Source: Flavobacterium succinicans LMG 10402 (lineage in GTDB: Bacteria > Bacteroidota > Bacteroidia > Flavobacteriales > Flavobacteriaceae). Taken from it: a DNA stretch of 64,000 bases. The stretch is taken from the NCBI RefSeq assembly GCF_000611675.1, contig NZ_JATV01000010.1, forward strand, positions 1-64,000, written 5' to 3'. The translations under genes were made by a program, and so were the position numbers. This document shows, one piece after another, positions 17,789 through 27,280 of the stretch; the first letter of the stretch is position 1; the number at the start of each line of letters is the position of its first letter. The notes under the pieces are model-generated. The model saw only the letters and a list, made by a program, of their open reading frames with translations, did not search any database and was not told where the DNA came from.

Positions 17789-17884
17789 GATAGGCTAATT
17801 TGCATACAACAAGACAAGCTAATTTAAATACAACACAATAGGCTAATTTATGTGCGGCACGATAGGCTAATTACGATGCAAAAT
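17789..17884 (+). repeat. Four 24-bp direct repeats ahead of fic
   Basis: The heptamer GCTAATT recurs at 17794, 17818, 17842 and 17866, exactly 24 bases apart. Each unit reads roughly gAtAgGCTAATTT followed by about 11 variable bases that often end in acaaca/gcac. The array lies just after a predicted promoter and ends about 75 bases before the fic start. The regular spacing (a little over two helical turns) suggests an operator for a repressor, such as the winged-helix N-terminus of the Fic protein itself, or iterons. Confidence 0.7.
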
Positions 17885-17959
17885 TATTAAGCTTTTTTTG
17901 TTTTAAAAAGATAGTAGGTTAATAATTTCGGATATAAAATATTTCAAGAAAAGAATAAT

Positions 17960-19510
17960 ATGGCTACACCTGGAGAAAAATTAGCGGCATCGCTTCAGAT
18001 ACTTCGTGATTTACAGGAGGATCAGAATATTGTCGCAATAAAATCATCGGAAATAAACAGAACGCATAGAGAGCGTCTGATAAAAAACGGCTTCTTGAAG
18101 GAAGTATCCAGAGGCTGGTACATTGTGTCAAATCCCCACGAAGCTGCAGGTGACACTACTTCATGGTATACATCCTATTGGCAATTCTGCTCACGTTATC
18201 TCAAGGATAAATACGGTGATGCCTACTGTATTTCAGCTGATCAGTCTCTCATGATACATGCAGGAAATAGGACTGTACCTACACAATTGATTATTCGCGC
18301 ATTGGAAGCTTCAAATAAAGTCATACCATTGTTATATAAAACGTCATTACTGGAAATGAAGTCGCCGCTTCCATATATGACCGATATTGTCGAGATAAAT
18401 GGCATTAGGATGTTACCATTGCACTCCGCTTTGACAAACTGCTCTACAGCAATGTTCGAAAGGAATGCGGTCGATGTACGCGCCGCGATGACACTGGTTC
18501 AGGATGCATCCGAACTTCTCGGCACGCTTCTCGAAGGCTCACACTCAGTAGTGGCCGGACGGTTAGCCGGTGCGTTTCGGAATATTGGGCGAGACCGTAT
18601 CGCCGATGATATTTTGAAAACAATGAAAGCCGCTGATTACAATGTACGCGAAACAGATCCTTTCCAAAGTAAATCTCCCGTTGCTCTATCATTCAGAGAA
18701 AGATCACCCTATGCAAACCGTATCAAGTTGATGTGGGATGAATGGCGAAAAGTTGTTATAAAGTATTTTCCCGATGAACCAGGTCTTCCAAAAGACAAAG
18801 AAAAATACCTTGAAGTTGTAGAACAGATATATGTCACAGACGCCTACCATTCCCTTTCTATCGAAAGATATGTGGTATCAGTAGAGTTGATTGAAAAAGT
18901 CCGAACTGGTGATTGGGACATCAAGGGGAATGAAAATGATAGAAACCATAGGAATGCAATGGCAGCAAGAGGTTACTGGCAGGCTACACAAGCTGTAAAG
19001 AAAAGTCTCGGGAAAATTTTAGAAGGCGACAATGCTGGAAAAGTTGCCGATGATGACCATAGAGAATGGTATCAGGAATTATTTTCGCCGAGTGTAGTAG
19101 CCGGAATTTTAAAAGCTTCGGATTTAGCAGGATACAGAACCAATCAGGTCTATATTTCTAATTCTCTGCATGTGCCTCTAAACAGAGATGCTCTGAGAGA
19201 TGCAATGCCCACGCTTTTTGAATTACTCGAAAGCGAAACCAGCGCCGCGGTACGCGCAGTGCTCGGTCACTTCATATTTGTGTACATACATCCCTATATG
19301 GATGGCAATGGTAGGATGGCAAGATTCCTAATGAATGTAATGCTAGCCTCCGGAGGATTTCCTTGGACTGTTATTCCTGTGGAAGAACGTGATCCTTACA
19401 TGGCAGCTCTTGAAAGTGCAAGTGTGGGAGGCGATATAGAGCCCTTTACAATGTTTCTTTCAAAACTGGTTAGTGAAAGCTTAAAGGGGAAACCAGTCGC
19501 ACGAATATAA
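17960..19510 (+). CDS. Fic family protein with AbiEi-like N-terminal domain
   Basis: 516 aa. Residues about 1-60 resemble the winged-helix start of AbiEi-type antitoxins (RLIKNGFLKEVSRGWYIVS). The C-terminal half carries a canonical Fic active site, HPYMDGNGRMAR at 444-455, with catalytic H444 and the anion-binding GNGR loop, so AMP or another nucleotide phosphate transfer to proteins is expected. An SLSIER segment at 298-303 matches the (S/T)xxxE(G/N) autoinhibitory motif except that Arg replaces the last Gly/Asn. The winged helix suggests autoregulation via the repeats upstream. No partner gene is adjacent, so it is a single-gene Fic, perhaps toxin and antitoxin in one chain. Local G+C near 18440-18700 is higher than in the neighbours, a sign of separate acquisition. 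Confidence 0.85.
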   Translation: MATPGEKLAASLQILRDLQEDQNIVAIKSSEINRTHRERLIKNGFLKEVSRGWYIVSNPHEAAGDTTSWYTSYWQFCSRYLKDKYGDAYCISADQSLMIHAGNRTVPTQLIIRALEASNKVIPLLYKTSLLEMKSPLPYMTDIVEINGIRMLPLHSALTNCSTAMFERNAVDVRAAMTLVQDASELLGTLLEGSHSVVAGRLAGAFRNIGRDRIADDILKTMKAADYNVRETDPFQSKSPVALSFRERSPYANRIKLMWDEWRKVVIKYFPDEPGLPKDKEKYLEVVEQIYVTDAYHSLSIERYVVSVELIEKVRTGDWDIKGNENDRNHRNAMAARGYWQATQAVKKSLGKILEGDNAGKVADDDHREWYQELFSPSVVAGILKASDLAGYRTNQVYISNSLHVPLNRDALRDAMPTLFELLESETSAAVRAVLGHFIFVYIHPYMDGNGRMARFLMNVMLASGGFPWTVIPVEERDPYMAALESASVGGDIEPFTMFLSKLVSESLKGKPVARI

Positions 19511-19536
19511 ATAATTATATGTCATTGCAGATAATC

Positions 19537-19563
19537 GAGCTCTCATTTTGAGGGCTTTTTTAC
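19537..19563 (+). terminator. Terminator after fic
   Basis: AGCTCTC and GAGGGCT form an imperfect stem around ATTTT, followed by TTTTTT, about 30 bases after the fic stop. Confidence 0.55.
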
Positions 19564-19849
19564 GTTATGATTGTGGGTACAGGATACAACCTGAACTAAA
19601 ATTCAAGTCAGTATAGAATTATTAAAAGATTTTAAATAAGGAAAGTTTTTCCAACTATGGCACACAAAAGAGTGTATATCACTTAATGATAGACATAAGT
19701 GATTTTCCATCCTGATGCATTTTTTAGATACTTTCAGTATAATTATATAGTCATTTCATTAGTGTTATACATACTAAAAATGACAGTCTAATTGCTTCCC
19801 ATATTTTATATCTTTACTTGATTGATTTATAAATAATATCTACAGATAA
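19564..19849. other. Intergenic region before the NTPase cassette
   Basis: AT-rich, with no gene seen. A TATCTTTA box at 19809-19816 is a possible -7 element about 35 bases before the NTPase start, but no well-spaced -33 element is evident. Confidence 0.4.
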
Positions 19850-22800
19850 ATGGCATTAACGTCTGCACACGAGGGTTATGAATACCAAGATTTACTTACT
19901 GCATACTTTATTTTAAGTGAAATACTGCAAGAAAGGGAAGCTGAATTTATAATTGACAGAAAAGAATATGAGGGAGATAATATAGATGACCTTGTAATCG
20001 TAAATAAAGACAGGACTTTTAAGAAACAAATCAAATACAGCAATCCTGATTACAATCATATTCTGTCAAAAACAGATTTATCTACTGACAGCAGTTACAA
20101 CCTATCTATTGACAGCCTATATTTTACATGGTTAAATCATACCTCTAGGGAGAGCACAGATTTTAGAATCTGTTTATCTTGGCAAGCACCAATTGATGAA
20201 TTGATTGACATACTGGAAAAAGTAGATGGATTAAGTACGTTTTCAAACGACTCAACTAAAGTCTTTAAAATAAAAGGTGAAAAACTTTGGCCAAAAGACT
20301 CACAACCATTGTCCAACTGGAAAAGATTTAGAGCTAAATCGAAAGATATTGATAGAAATTTGTATTTAAAGTTTTGTGACAGTCTATCGATAGAAGTCTT
20401 AATGCCAAAAATTAGCTTAAACCTAACAATACCTGGGGATCTTGAAAAAATCGTTATAGAACAAACCAAAGATTTAGGAATAGGTGTATTTCCTAATGGA
20501 CAAATGCAACCAGAAGCTTTTATATTATCATTATTAGCTATAATAAAACGTTCCAGAAGTAAAGGTAAGTCTATAACAATTTCATCTGTTTTTCATGAAT
20601 TGAATATAATAACAGATTATGGATCAATTGAACAAACTTTTCCTGTAATAGAGTCTGAAAACATCAAAAGAGTTTCCGCCATCGAAGATTTCACGAATGA
20701 AATTAAATCTGACGAAAAAATATTATTGTTAGGAGAACCAGGAAGTGGCAAATCGTGGTTTATTGAAAATCTCATGAACCATATCAAATCTAAGAAAATG
20801 TGCGTGATAAGGCATTTTTGCTATACTGATTTGAATGATACTTTACAAAAGGAAAGAATCAAGCTGAATGTTTTTTATGGAAATCTAATTGCCGATATTA
20901 TACTGCATTATCCAAGTTTAAAAAAAATTAAAAAGCAAAAATTTGCCAGTACTTTAAATGAGTTGAATCATCTTCTGCAACATATTAAAGAACCTACCTT
21001 TATTATTATAGATGGGCTGGATCATATCGAAAGGATAGCTACATTCAGGAGCTTTTCAGAAATCTCATTACAAGACAGAGCCATAATTGAGAGTTTAGAA
21101 AAATTAAAAGCAACTCCATTTGTTAAAATAATTGTTACCTCTCAAAATATTCCTGAGCTAGACCTTATAAAAAGTTTTACAAAAAAAACACTTCCACCTT
21201 GGACAGAAAACGACATAAAGAAACTTTTAAAGAAGAATAATATTAGAAATAAGATATTAAAAAAAGGGTTAAATATTGTGAGTTTCCTTAGTCAAAAAAG
21301 CAAAGGAAATCCACTATATCTTAAATATCTTATTGATGAAATCAAAGGGCTTCCTATTGTTACATTAAAATTATTAGAAAAGCTTCCCGAATACTCATTT
21401 AACTTAAGTGAATATTATTCCTATCTGTTAAGTCATTTACAGCTTCGCGAAGATGTACCGCAAATCTTATCCGGAGTATCTTTTAGCCTAACAAAACAAG
21501 AGCTGAAAGAGATAACTAATAGTGGAGAATTTGTAGATGAATCACTTCAAATTTTATCTCCAGTACTGAAGGTAAATTTATCTCAAAGCGGCTATAGCAT
21601 ATATCATGAAAGCTTTAGAAGATATATTGTAGATCATTTAAACTCAAAATCGATTTCAATTGATAAAAAAATATTCAGGCCTATTTTAGAGTGGTTTGAA
21701 ACCAAAAATTTCTTTTCGCATCAAAAATCTTATCGATATTATCTACAATTTTTGCATGAAGGAGGAGCTTTTGACAAGATTCTTTCCATATTGAATCAAA
21801 CATTTGTAACTGATAGTGTTGTCCATGGGCAATCATGGAAACTAATCGAAAAAAATTATAAGTTTTTTGTAAATGCTGCTTGTTTCACTCATAATTTACC
21901 CTCTATAGTGCTTTTAAATGAAATTAATAAAATTATTAGTTCTTGTCCCGAGCCATTTGAAGAAATTTATTCAATTTATTTAGAAGCCATTGGAAAAATA
22001 TATGGATTTCAATATTTGAGTGATTATCTAATATTTGAGGGTATACCAACAATTCCATATTTAGATGGATTAAAGGCTTGCTATATCTGCGATGAAAATA
22101 ATTTTGTTGCACCTTGGTCTGTTTATATGGAATATTTTAAGGAAAGTAAAAATGTTGATGATGATAATTTTAAATACTTGGTCCGAGGCTTATTAATAGC
22201 CAAAGATGAAGAAAGATTGAATAGAATTGGGGAAAAAGTTTTAAAACATTCAGACAATTATCGTGAAGATTTCATAAATGAGTTTAAAATATACTCGGGG
22301 AGAGAATTTATTGAATCTTTGTGTAATAAATATGAAAGTATTGCTTTTTTGACAAAGTCTAAAGATTCACTCAAAGAAATTTATACCCATGAAAGTATCA
22401 TTGAATTAGTAAATAGCATTTTACTAATGAACAATATTCATACTGAAGAGGAAAAAGTCATAAAAAAATTCTTTAATGGTGTAAGAATTCTAATAAATAA
22501 CGATGCTCTCCTCACTGAAATTATCCAAACCTTTACCGGGAAAAATTGGTTTTATAACTGGTTGATATATTATATTAAAATAATAAAAATTAGTACTAAA
22601 CCTACTACTCAATTTTCGGAAGTGAAAGAGGCATTTGATTATCTTACCTATAATACTGGACCTTTTGCTGGAAAACCACGAGCTTGTGATTTATATTCTT
22701 TACATCCGTTTATTTACGAGTCATTTACTGATGGATTAAAACTAATGGCTAATGAATTTGAGTGGAAAGAAATTATAGAAGCATTAGTTCTTGTAAGTAA

Positions 22801-25489
22801 TAAAACTACCACTACTTTACAAAGAACCCTTACTGGACCTTTGGCTACAGATAAATTATTTCAATTACTGAGTGAATTTATAAATGTTAAAAATATTGAT
22901 CTTATTATTGCAGAATTGGAAAAGCAGATTGTTGAAAATTCTCAAGATCATCTACACACAAATGTTGCACAATATAATCTTCAATTAGCATCTGTTTATG
23001 CTTTACATCAAAATAAGGATATTGCATTAGATTATCTCAAAAAAGGAATTGAATTTAGTCTCGCCTATACAATGCATAAAGACTTAACATTACTTGATGT
23101 AATTGAAGGTGTTGAATTTTATTCTTCAATCAATCCTCAAAAAGGCTTGGTAGATTTAAAAAAAGCAAGAATATTGGCCTACTCAGCTGTTCTACATACA
23201 GATGGAAAAGAATCAAATCATTTCCCAATAATGTGGTTTGAAAGTTTCTTGAAAATTGATTTTCGAAAAGCTTCTTTGTATTTATTAAATGAACTTATAG
23301 ATTCCAGATATCACTGGTGGGAAGAATCCTCCCTAATAAATCTCTTATGTCATGCTAATGGTTCCATAAATCCAGAAATTGAAGCATATATCGCTTTAAC
23401 TTTTCCAATCGAGGATTCCGAGAAATTCATGATTTACTGCTTAAATCTACATAAAAATTTAAAAAGTAGTAATTCTTCTCTTGCTGAAAAGTTAATGGAT
23501 AGAATAATTGCAGGCATGAAGCCTATTCAGAATAGACAAAGATCAAATGAAATAATTAACATATACAATAATGCGCAGGAAGAAGTTACTTTAAAAATTA
23601 TTCCTAAGCCCGAAGAAAACAAAATAGCGAGGAAATTTGTTCCTTGGTATAAAAACATTTCCGAAAGACAGCCATTTTCATTGATGCAAAGCGATGAAAT
23701 ACTACTGCATTTTGAAGAAAATAATATTCAATATAAAGATTTAAATTCTTTTGGTTTCTTTTTAGATACGTTTGAAGAATTATCAGAAAGCATAAAAGAA
23801 CTGATCAGATTAATTGTTTTTAAAAATAATAAAAGCTTTTACGATAAAGTGGACTTGGACACTGCTTTTGGAACTGGAAATGATATAGAATGTTATTATT
23901 GGGTATGTAGATTTGTCTCTGATTCGGGAGGATGGTATGAGAAATTTGTAAATCCTGAAGCTTTTTTGAAAGCTTATCATATTGACCAACAAAACGCATT
24001 TAAATTTCTATTTGAACTATTACCAATATATTTAGAAATTGGCTTCAATACTCTGTTTTCCTCTAACTTGATAAAGTTATTGGCCTCATTGAATTATGAT
24101 CGAGATATAATTGAAAAATGCTGGCAAAATTTACTGGATATCACAAGCTATAGATTGCCTGTTCAAGAAGATATTGAATGGGAAACTGTTTTCGAAACAG
24201 AAATGAATATAGAAGAAATCTTTCTTGCTATACTTTTATCGAGAGTTAAGGCAGAAACTTCGGATAGATACAAAGTGACAGTGATGGCGCTGGAAAACCT
24301 TGCGATGGCTGAATCTGTAAATTTAATAAAGCCATTCCAATGGTTTCTTCAAAACAGAGGGGAATTTTCAAATGCTTCATTTATTATAGTGCTTCAATAC
24401 ATTTATAAAAAATCAATTAAAGACCAAAATTATCATTTAAACTTTAAAGAAGATTTACTTAAAGTATATCCGTCAAAATATTTTCTAATTGATTACATAA
24501 TTACTCAACTTTATAATCCCCAGATAAGTAAGATATATAATCCTAAAGGATTGATTTATCCTGTCATTTCAAAAGGAATCTTTGATTTTATTTATTATCT
24601 GAATTACAAATTTCGAATCTTTGAAACCAACGAAATTGATTTAAATAGCTGCTTTAATAAATATGCTGCTACTTTTAGTCAAAAATATAAAGACCACTTT
24701 AAACTTTATGGAAGCAGAATATATAATAAAATGGTTCGTCATATTTATGGATCGGAGCACATGATGGAAATATTCAATACGGAATGTTATGAAGAATTTA
24801 GTTTATGGCAGCTTTGGGAGGAACCAGAGTTTTTTACATTAGGTATCTTCATTGATACTGATGCTATTGCTGCCCATGCAAATTCGTGTGGTATACGACC
24901 ATCAGATTTGCTAAGACCATCAGAGATTGAAAAAGAAAATTCCGTTTTAAAAACCTTTAAAGGAGATTGGATTAGATTAGGACATGTTGAAACTGAGTTA
25001 AAAAAACAAGATACATTTAAAACTATTCCATATAAAAATTTTGGCGGAATTGTATTTTCAAATAATTCTGAGACTGGAGTTCCATATTCAAGATATGCTT
25101 TATATCCTATTCACTTTTGGGGAGATATTAAATTAGATTTAGCACTTGAAAAAAATATAATTTTTTCGATTATTCAAGAAGATCCTTTAGAATATTTTAA
25201 ACTTCTTTGGTTAAACCCTAAAATAATTGATCTTTTAAAATTAACTGTTGTTCGAAATTCTGATGGCCTATTCGCTAATGATGAAACAGGAAAAAAAATT
25301 TTAATAATGAGAACATGGAGCGGTGATTACATCGGAGAAGGCGGATACCACTCTTCGCTTTCAGATGAAATACCAACATTAGAGGGAACTGATCTCATAA
25401 TCAGAAAAGATTATTTTGAAAAATTATGCAGCTTATTTAAATATAAGCCCAAGTATTATATAAAAAAAGTTCAGAAAGAATTTGCCTGA
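19850..25489 (+). CDS. Giant STAND/NACHT-like NTPase with N-terminal Cap4/DUF4297-like nuclease
   Basis: 1879 aa. Residues 1-70 carry a Cap4/DUF4297-type PD-(D/E)XK signature: GYEYQDL at 9-15, IDDLVIV at 45-51 and KQIKYS at 59-64 (D46/D47 with Q60-x-K62 as candidate metal ligands). The NTPase has Walker A GEPGSGKS at 295-302 and Walker B FIIIDGLDH at 384-392, a NACHT/STAND pattern, then a winged-helix end with YHESFRRYI. About 1200 further residues are mostly helical repeats, with a beta-rich end (about 1630-1879). Effector nuclease, STAND switch and long C-terminal sensor is the layout of Avs (AVAST) anti-phage proteins, in which the C-terminus recognises a phage protein and activation degrades DNA. 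It heads a four-gene run. The Avs-like role is inferred from architecture; I cannot place it in a numbered Avs class. Very AT-rich, unlike the tra genes. Confidence 0.75.
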   Translation: MALTSAHEGYEYQDLLTAYFILSEILQEREAEFIIDRKEYEGDNIDDLVIVNKDRTFKKQIKYSNPDYNHILSKTDLSTDSSYNLSIDSLYFTWLNHTSRESTDFRICLSWQAPIDELIDILEKVDGLSTFSNDSTKVFKIKGEKLWPKDSQPLSNWKRFRAKSKDIDRNLYLKFCDSLSIEVLMPKISLNLTIPGDLEKIVIEQTKDLGIGVFPNGQMQPEAFILSLLAIIKRSRSKGKSITISSVFHELNIITDYGSIEQTFPVIESENIKRVSAIEDFTNEIKSDEKILLLGEPGSGKSWFIENLMNHIKSKKMCVIRHFCYTDLNDTLQKERIKLNVFYGNLIADIILHYPSLKKIKKQKFASTLNELNHLLQHIKEPTFIIIDGLDHIERIATFRSFSEISLQDRAIIESLEKLKATPFVKIIVTSQNIPELDLIKSFTKKTLPPWTENDIKKLLKKNNIRNKILKKGLNIVSFLSQKSKGNPLYLKYLIDEIKGLPIVTLKLLEKLPEYSFNLSEYYSYLLSHLQLREDVPQILSGVSFSLTKQELKEITNSGEFVDESLQILSPVLKVNLSQSGYSIYHESFRRYIVDHLNSKSISIDKKIFRPILEWFETKNFFSHQKSYRYYLQFLHEGGAFDKILSILNQTFVTDSVVHGQSWKLIEKNYKFFVNAACFTHNLPSIVLLNEINKIISSCPEPFEEIYSIYLEAIGKIYGFQYLSDYLIFEGIPTIPYLDGLKACYICDENNFVAPWSVYMEYFKESKNVDDDNFKYLVRGLLIAKDEERLNRIGEKVLKHSDNYREDFINEFKIYSGREFIESLCNKYESIAFLTKSKDSLKEIYTHESIIELVNSILLMNNIHTEEEKVIKKFFNGVRILINNDALLTEIIQTFTGKNWFYNWLIYYIKIIKISTKPTTQFSEVKEAFDYLTYNTGPFAGKPRACDLYSLHPFIYESFTDGLKLMANEFEWKEIIEALVLVSNKTTTTLQRTLTGPLATDKLFQLLSEFINVKNIDLIIAELEKQIVENSQDHLHTNVAQYNLQLASVYALHQNKDIALDYLKKGIEFSLAYTMHKDLTLLDVIEGVEFYSSINPQKGLVDLKKARILAYSAVLHTDGKESNHFPIMWFESFLKIDFRKASLYLLNELIDSRYHWWEESSLINLLCHANGSINPEIEAYIALTFPIEDSEKFMIYCLNLHKNLKSSNSSLAEKLMDRIIAGMKPIQNRQRSNEIINIYNNAQEEVTLKIIPKPEENKIARKFVPWYKNISERQPFSLMQSDEILLHFEENNIQYKDLNSFGFFLDTFEELSESIKELIRLIVFKNNKSFYDKVDLDTAFGTGNDIECYYWVCRFVSDSGGWYEKFVNPEAFLKAYHIDQQNAFKFLFELLPIYLEIGFNTLFSSNLIKLLASLNYDRDIIEKCWQNLLDITSYRLPVQEDIEWETVFETEMNIEEIFLAILLSRVKAETSDRYKVTVMALENLAMAESVNLIKPFQWFLQNRGEFSNASFIIVLQYIYKKSIKDQNYHLNFKEDLLKVYPSKYFLIDYIITQLYNPQISKIYNPKGLIYPVISKGIFDFIYYLNYKFRIFETNEIDLNSCFNKYAATFSQKYKDHFKLYGSRIYNKMVRHIYGSEHMMEIFNTECYEEFSLWQLWEEPEFFTLGIFIDTDAIAAHANSCGIRPSDLLRPSEIEKENSVLKTFKGDWIRLGHVETELKKQDTFKTIPYKNFGGIVFSNNSETGVPYSRYALYPIHFWGDIKLDLALEKNIIFSIIQEDPLEYFKLLWLNPKIIDLLKLTVVRNSDGLFANDETGKKILIMRTWSGDYIGEGGYHSSLSDEIPTLEGTDLIIRKDYFEKLCSLFKYKPKYYIKKVQKEFA

Positions 25490-25559
25490 TTTTTTTGTAT
25501 TTTAAATTACTTATCTTCAACCTTTGTTATATCAAACTGATAATTATAAATCTTAGACA

Positions 25560-27257
25560 ATGACAATTCATATCTTGAAAGAAAAGTATAAAATTTACAA
25601 AGGAGAAAAAACAGCCGGAAAAAAATATAGAAATGCATTATCAAAAATACTAATTGATAACTATGGAAAAGGCCCATTCAGTCAAGATGAAATTAGAGAA
25701 ATATTAAATACAAGCCTGGAATATTACATATCAGAATTCAATAAAATATGTCATAATGAAACCTCTGTGCGATTTTATCAGGATATCTTCACAATGCACG
25801 AAGATGTAACTGATATGGTTTATAGGCACTCTGAGGAAGAATTATCGGATGAGATTGATTGGCCATACATCGCTAGATATCGCCGAATACTAAAGTTTAT
25901 TATTGAGACAGGTTGTGATGTTAAAATGGTGAACGGCGAAGTAAGAAATCATGCATACATATCCAGAATTACACCCAAAATAGACGACTTATTTTTTTTG
26001 GGAGAAATGATTTTAACATGTGTAGGTCTATTTGCGGAACAATCAATGATAGATGATTTAGCGGAAGTTACTTTTGACAAAAATGAACAATATCAATTTA
26101 GTCGAAGACATCATTACGAGTTTATATTTGAAGACATCACTAAAAATTTAGATGGGCAATTTACAAAAGTTGTAGTCGATAGTAGTGATTTAGCAGGATT
26201 CAAAGATCTTAAAGATGCAATAAAAAATTGTTTCGATATTGTATACGATGAAGTTAGGACTTTAATCTCTACAATCCATCAGCAACTTGAGTCAAAAGGG
26301 GGACAACTAGTGGGTAATGAATGGAGAGTCTTACCCATAAATCTTAACCATTTTTGTAAAGTACCAATGGACGTTGCCGAGCAATTTTTTAAAGGGCTAA
26401 CATTGGATAAGTCAAACAAAATGACGCTACTTGATTTGGCCTGTAAGCCTTACAGTCTGGACCGATATATGTACAAACCAATAATTATTTGGAACATCAA
26501 TGGTGCCGATTATGCTTTTTTTGGAAAAAATGCTTGGTCAGAAACTTTCATACAACTGTCCTCAAATGCAATCCCATGGGGTAAGGCTCCGAAGGAATGG
26601 CTGGCAAATAAATGCTTTAAAAAATATGTACACGGTAAAGAAGATGCTCATGATAAATGGTTAGATGATGAAGTTGAGACACAATTAAAAAAAAACAATT
26701 TACAATATGATCGAAATGTAAAACGAATTTTTTATGATAAAATATCAGTTAATATTGACGTTGAAGGTTTAGGCGAAATTGACTTTATAATAATTTCTCC
26801 TACCTCAAAAAAGATTTTTGTAGCTGATTGTAAACACTTGGTTAGTAGATACGATACTGTTAATCAGAAAAACGATTTTAATGCATTTTCAAAAGGCTCT
26901 AAAAGCTCACGATCGTATAATGATACTATTAGTAAAAAGGTTAAATGGTTTGAAGAGAATAAAATTTTACTACAAAAACATTTTATTAAAAAATATCCTG
27001 AAGAGCATATTGATATAAGCGACTTTACAATTGAGGGAATATTTATTATAAATACTCCAACATTATATATGTATAATGCTGAATACCGGATTTATACAGT
27101 AGAACAAATTGAAGAAGTAATTAACGGTACTTTTGTAGATAAAACATTTACGATTTTGGATAGCCATGAGAAATATGAAAAGTTTCTTATTATAAAATAC
27201 CCATACTTTCAAAAACCAGCATATTTGAAATTTGATCCTTTTAATACTGAAAATTAA
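25560..27257 (+). CDS. Putative PD-(D/E)XK nuclease, second gene of the NTPase cassette
   Basis: 565 aa, soluble. A nuclease-like core lies at about residues 365-430: DDEVE (369-373), GEIDFIII (405-412) and VADCKHL (421-427), so E371, D408, D423 and K425 fit an E..D..(D/E)xK pattern. Residues 1-360 are mainly helical and unrecognised. The gene starts 70 bases after the NTPase stop and precedes the next gene by 23 bases, so it is probably co-transcribed. It may be a second effector or a partner activated by the NTPase. I recognise no named family for the whole protein. Confidence 0.65.
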   Translation: MTIHILKEKYKIYKGEKTAGKKYRNALSKILIDNYGKGPFSQDEIREILNTSLEYYISEFNKICHNETSVRFYQDIFTMHEDVTDMVYRHSEEELSDEIDWPYIARYRRILKFIIETGCDVKMVNGEVRNHAYISRITPKIDDLFFLGEMILTCVGLFAEQSMIDDLAEVTFDKNEQYQFSRRHHYEFIFEDITKNLDGQFTKVVVDSSDLAGFKDLKDAIKNCFDIVYDEVRTLISTIHQQLESKGGQLVGNEWRVLPINLNHFCKVPMDVAEQFFKGLTLDKSNKMTLLDLACKPYSLDRYMYKPIIIWNINGADYAFFGKNAWSETFIQLSSNAIPWGKAPKEWLANKCFKKYVHGKEDAHDKWLDDEVETQLKKNNLQYDRNVKRIFYDKISVNIDVEGLGEIDFIIISPTSKKIFVADCKHLVSRYDTVNQKNDFNAFSKGSKSSRSYNDTISKKVKWFEENKILLQKHFIKKYPEEHIDISDFTIEGIFIINTPTLYMYNAEYRIYTVEQIEEVINGTFVDKTFTILDSHEKYEKFLIIKYPYFQKPAYLKFDPFNTEN

Positions 27258-27280
27258 TTATTAAATATAGCATATTATAC

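Larger units (their letters stand above)
17089..17959. other. 871-base gap between divergent ssb and fic genes
   Basis: No intact gene is visible. From left to right it holds the ssb upstream region; a small hairpin TATGCT/AGCATA (17231-17257); the nested inverted-repeat structure at 17274-17357; an AT-rich stretch; a perfect 7-4-7 palindrome GTTCACG/CGTGAAC (17642-17659); the radC-like remnant; a promoter; and four 24-bp direct repeats. The last items have their own entries. Confidence 0.7.

Noticed and set aside
17789..17884. CRISPR array
   Set aside because: Units are 24 bases with no separate spacers, only four copies, and no cas genes are present.
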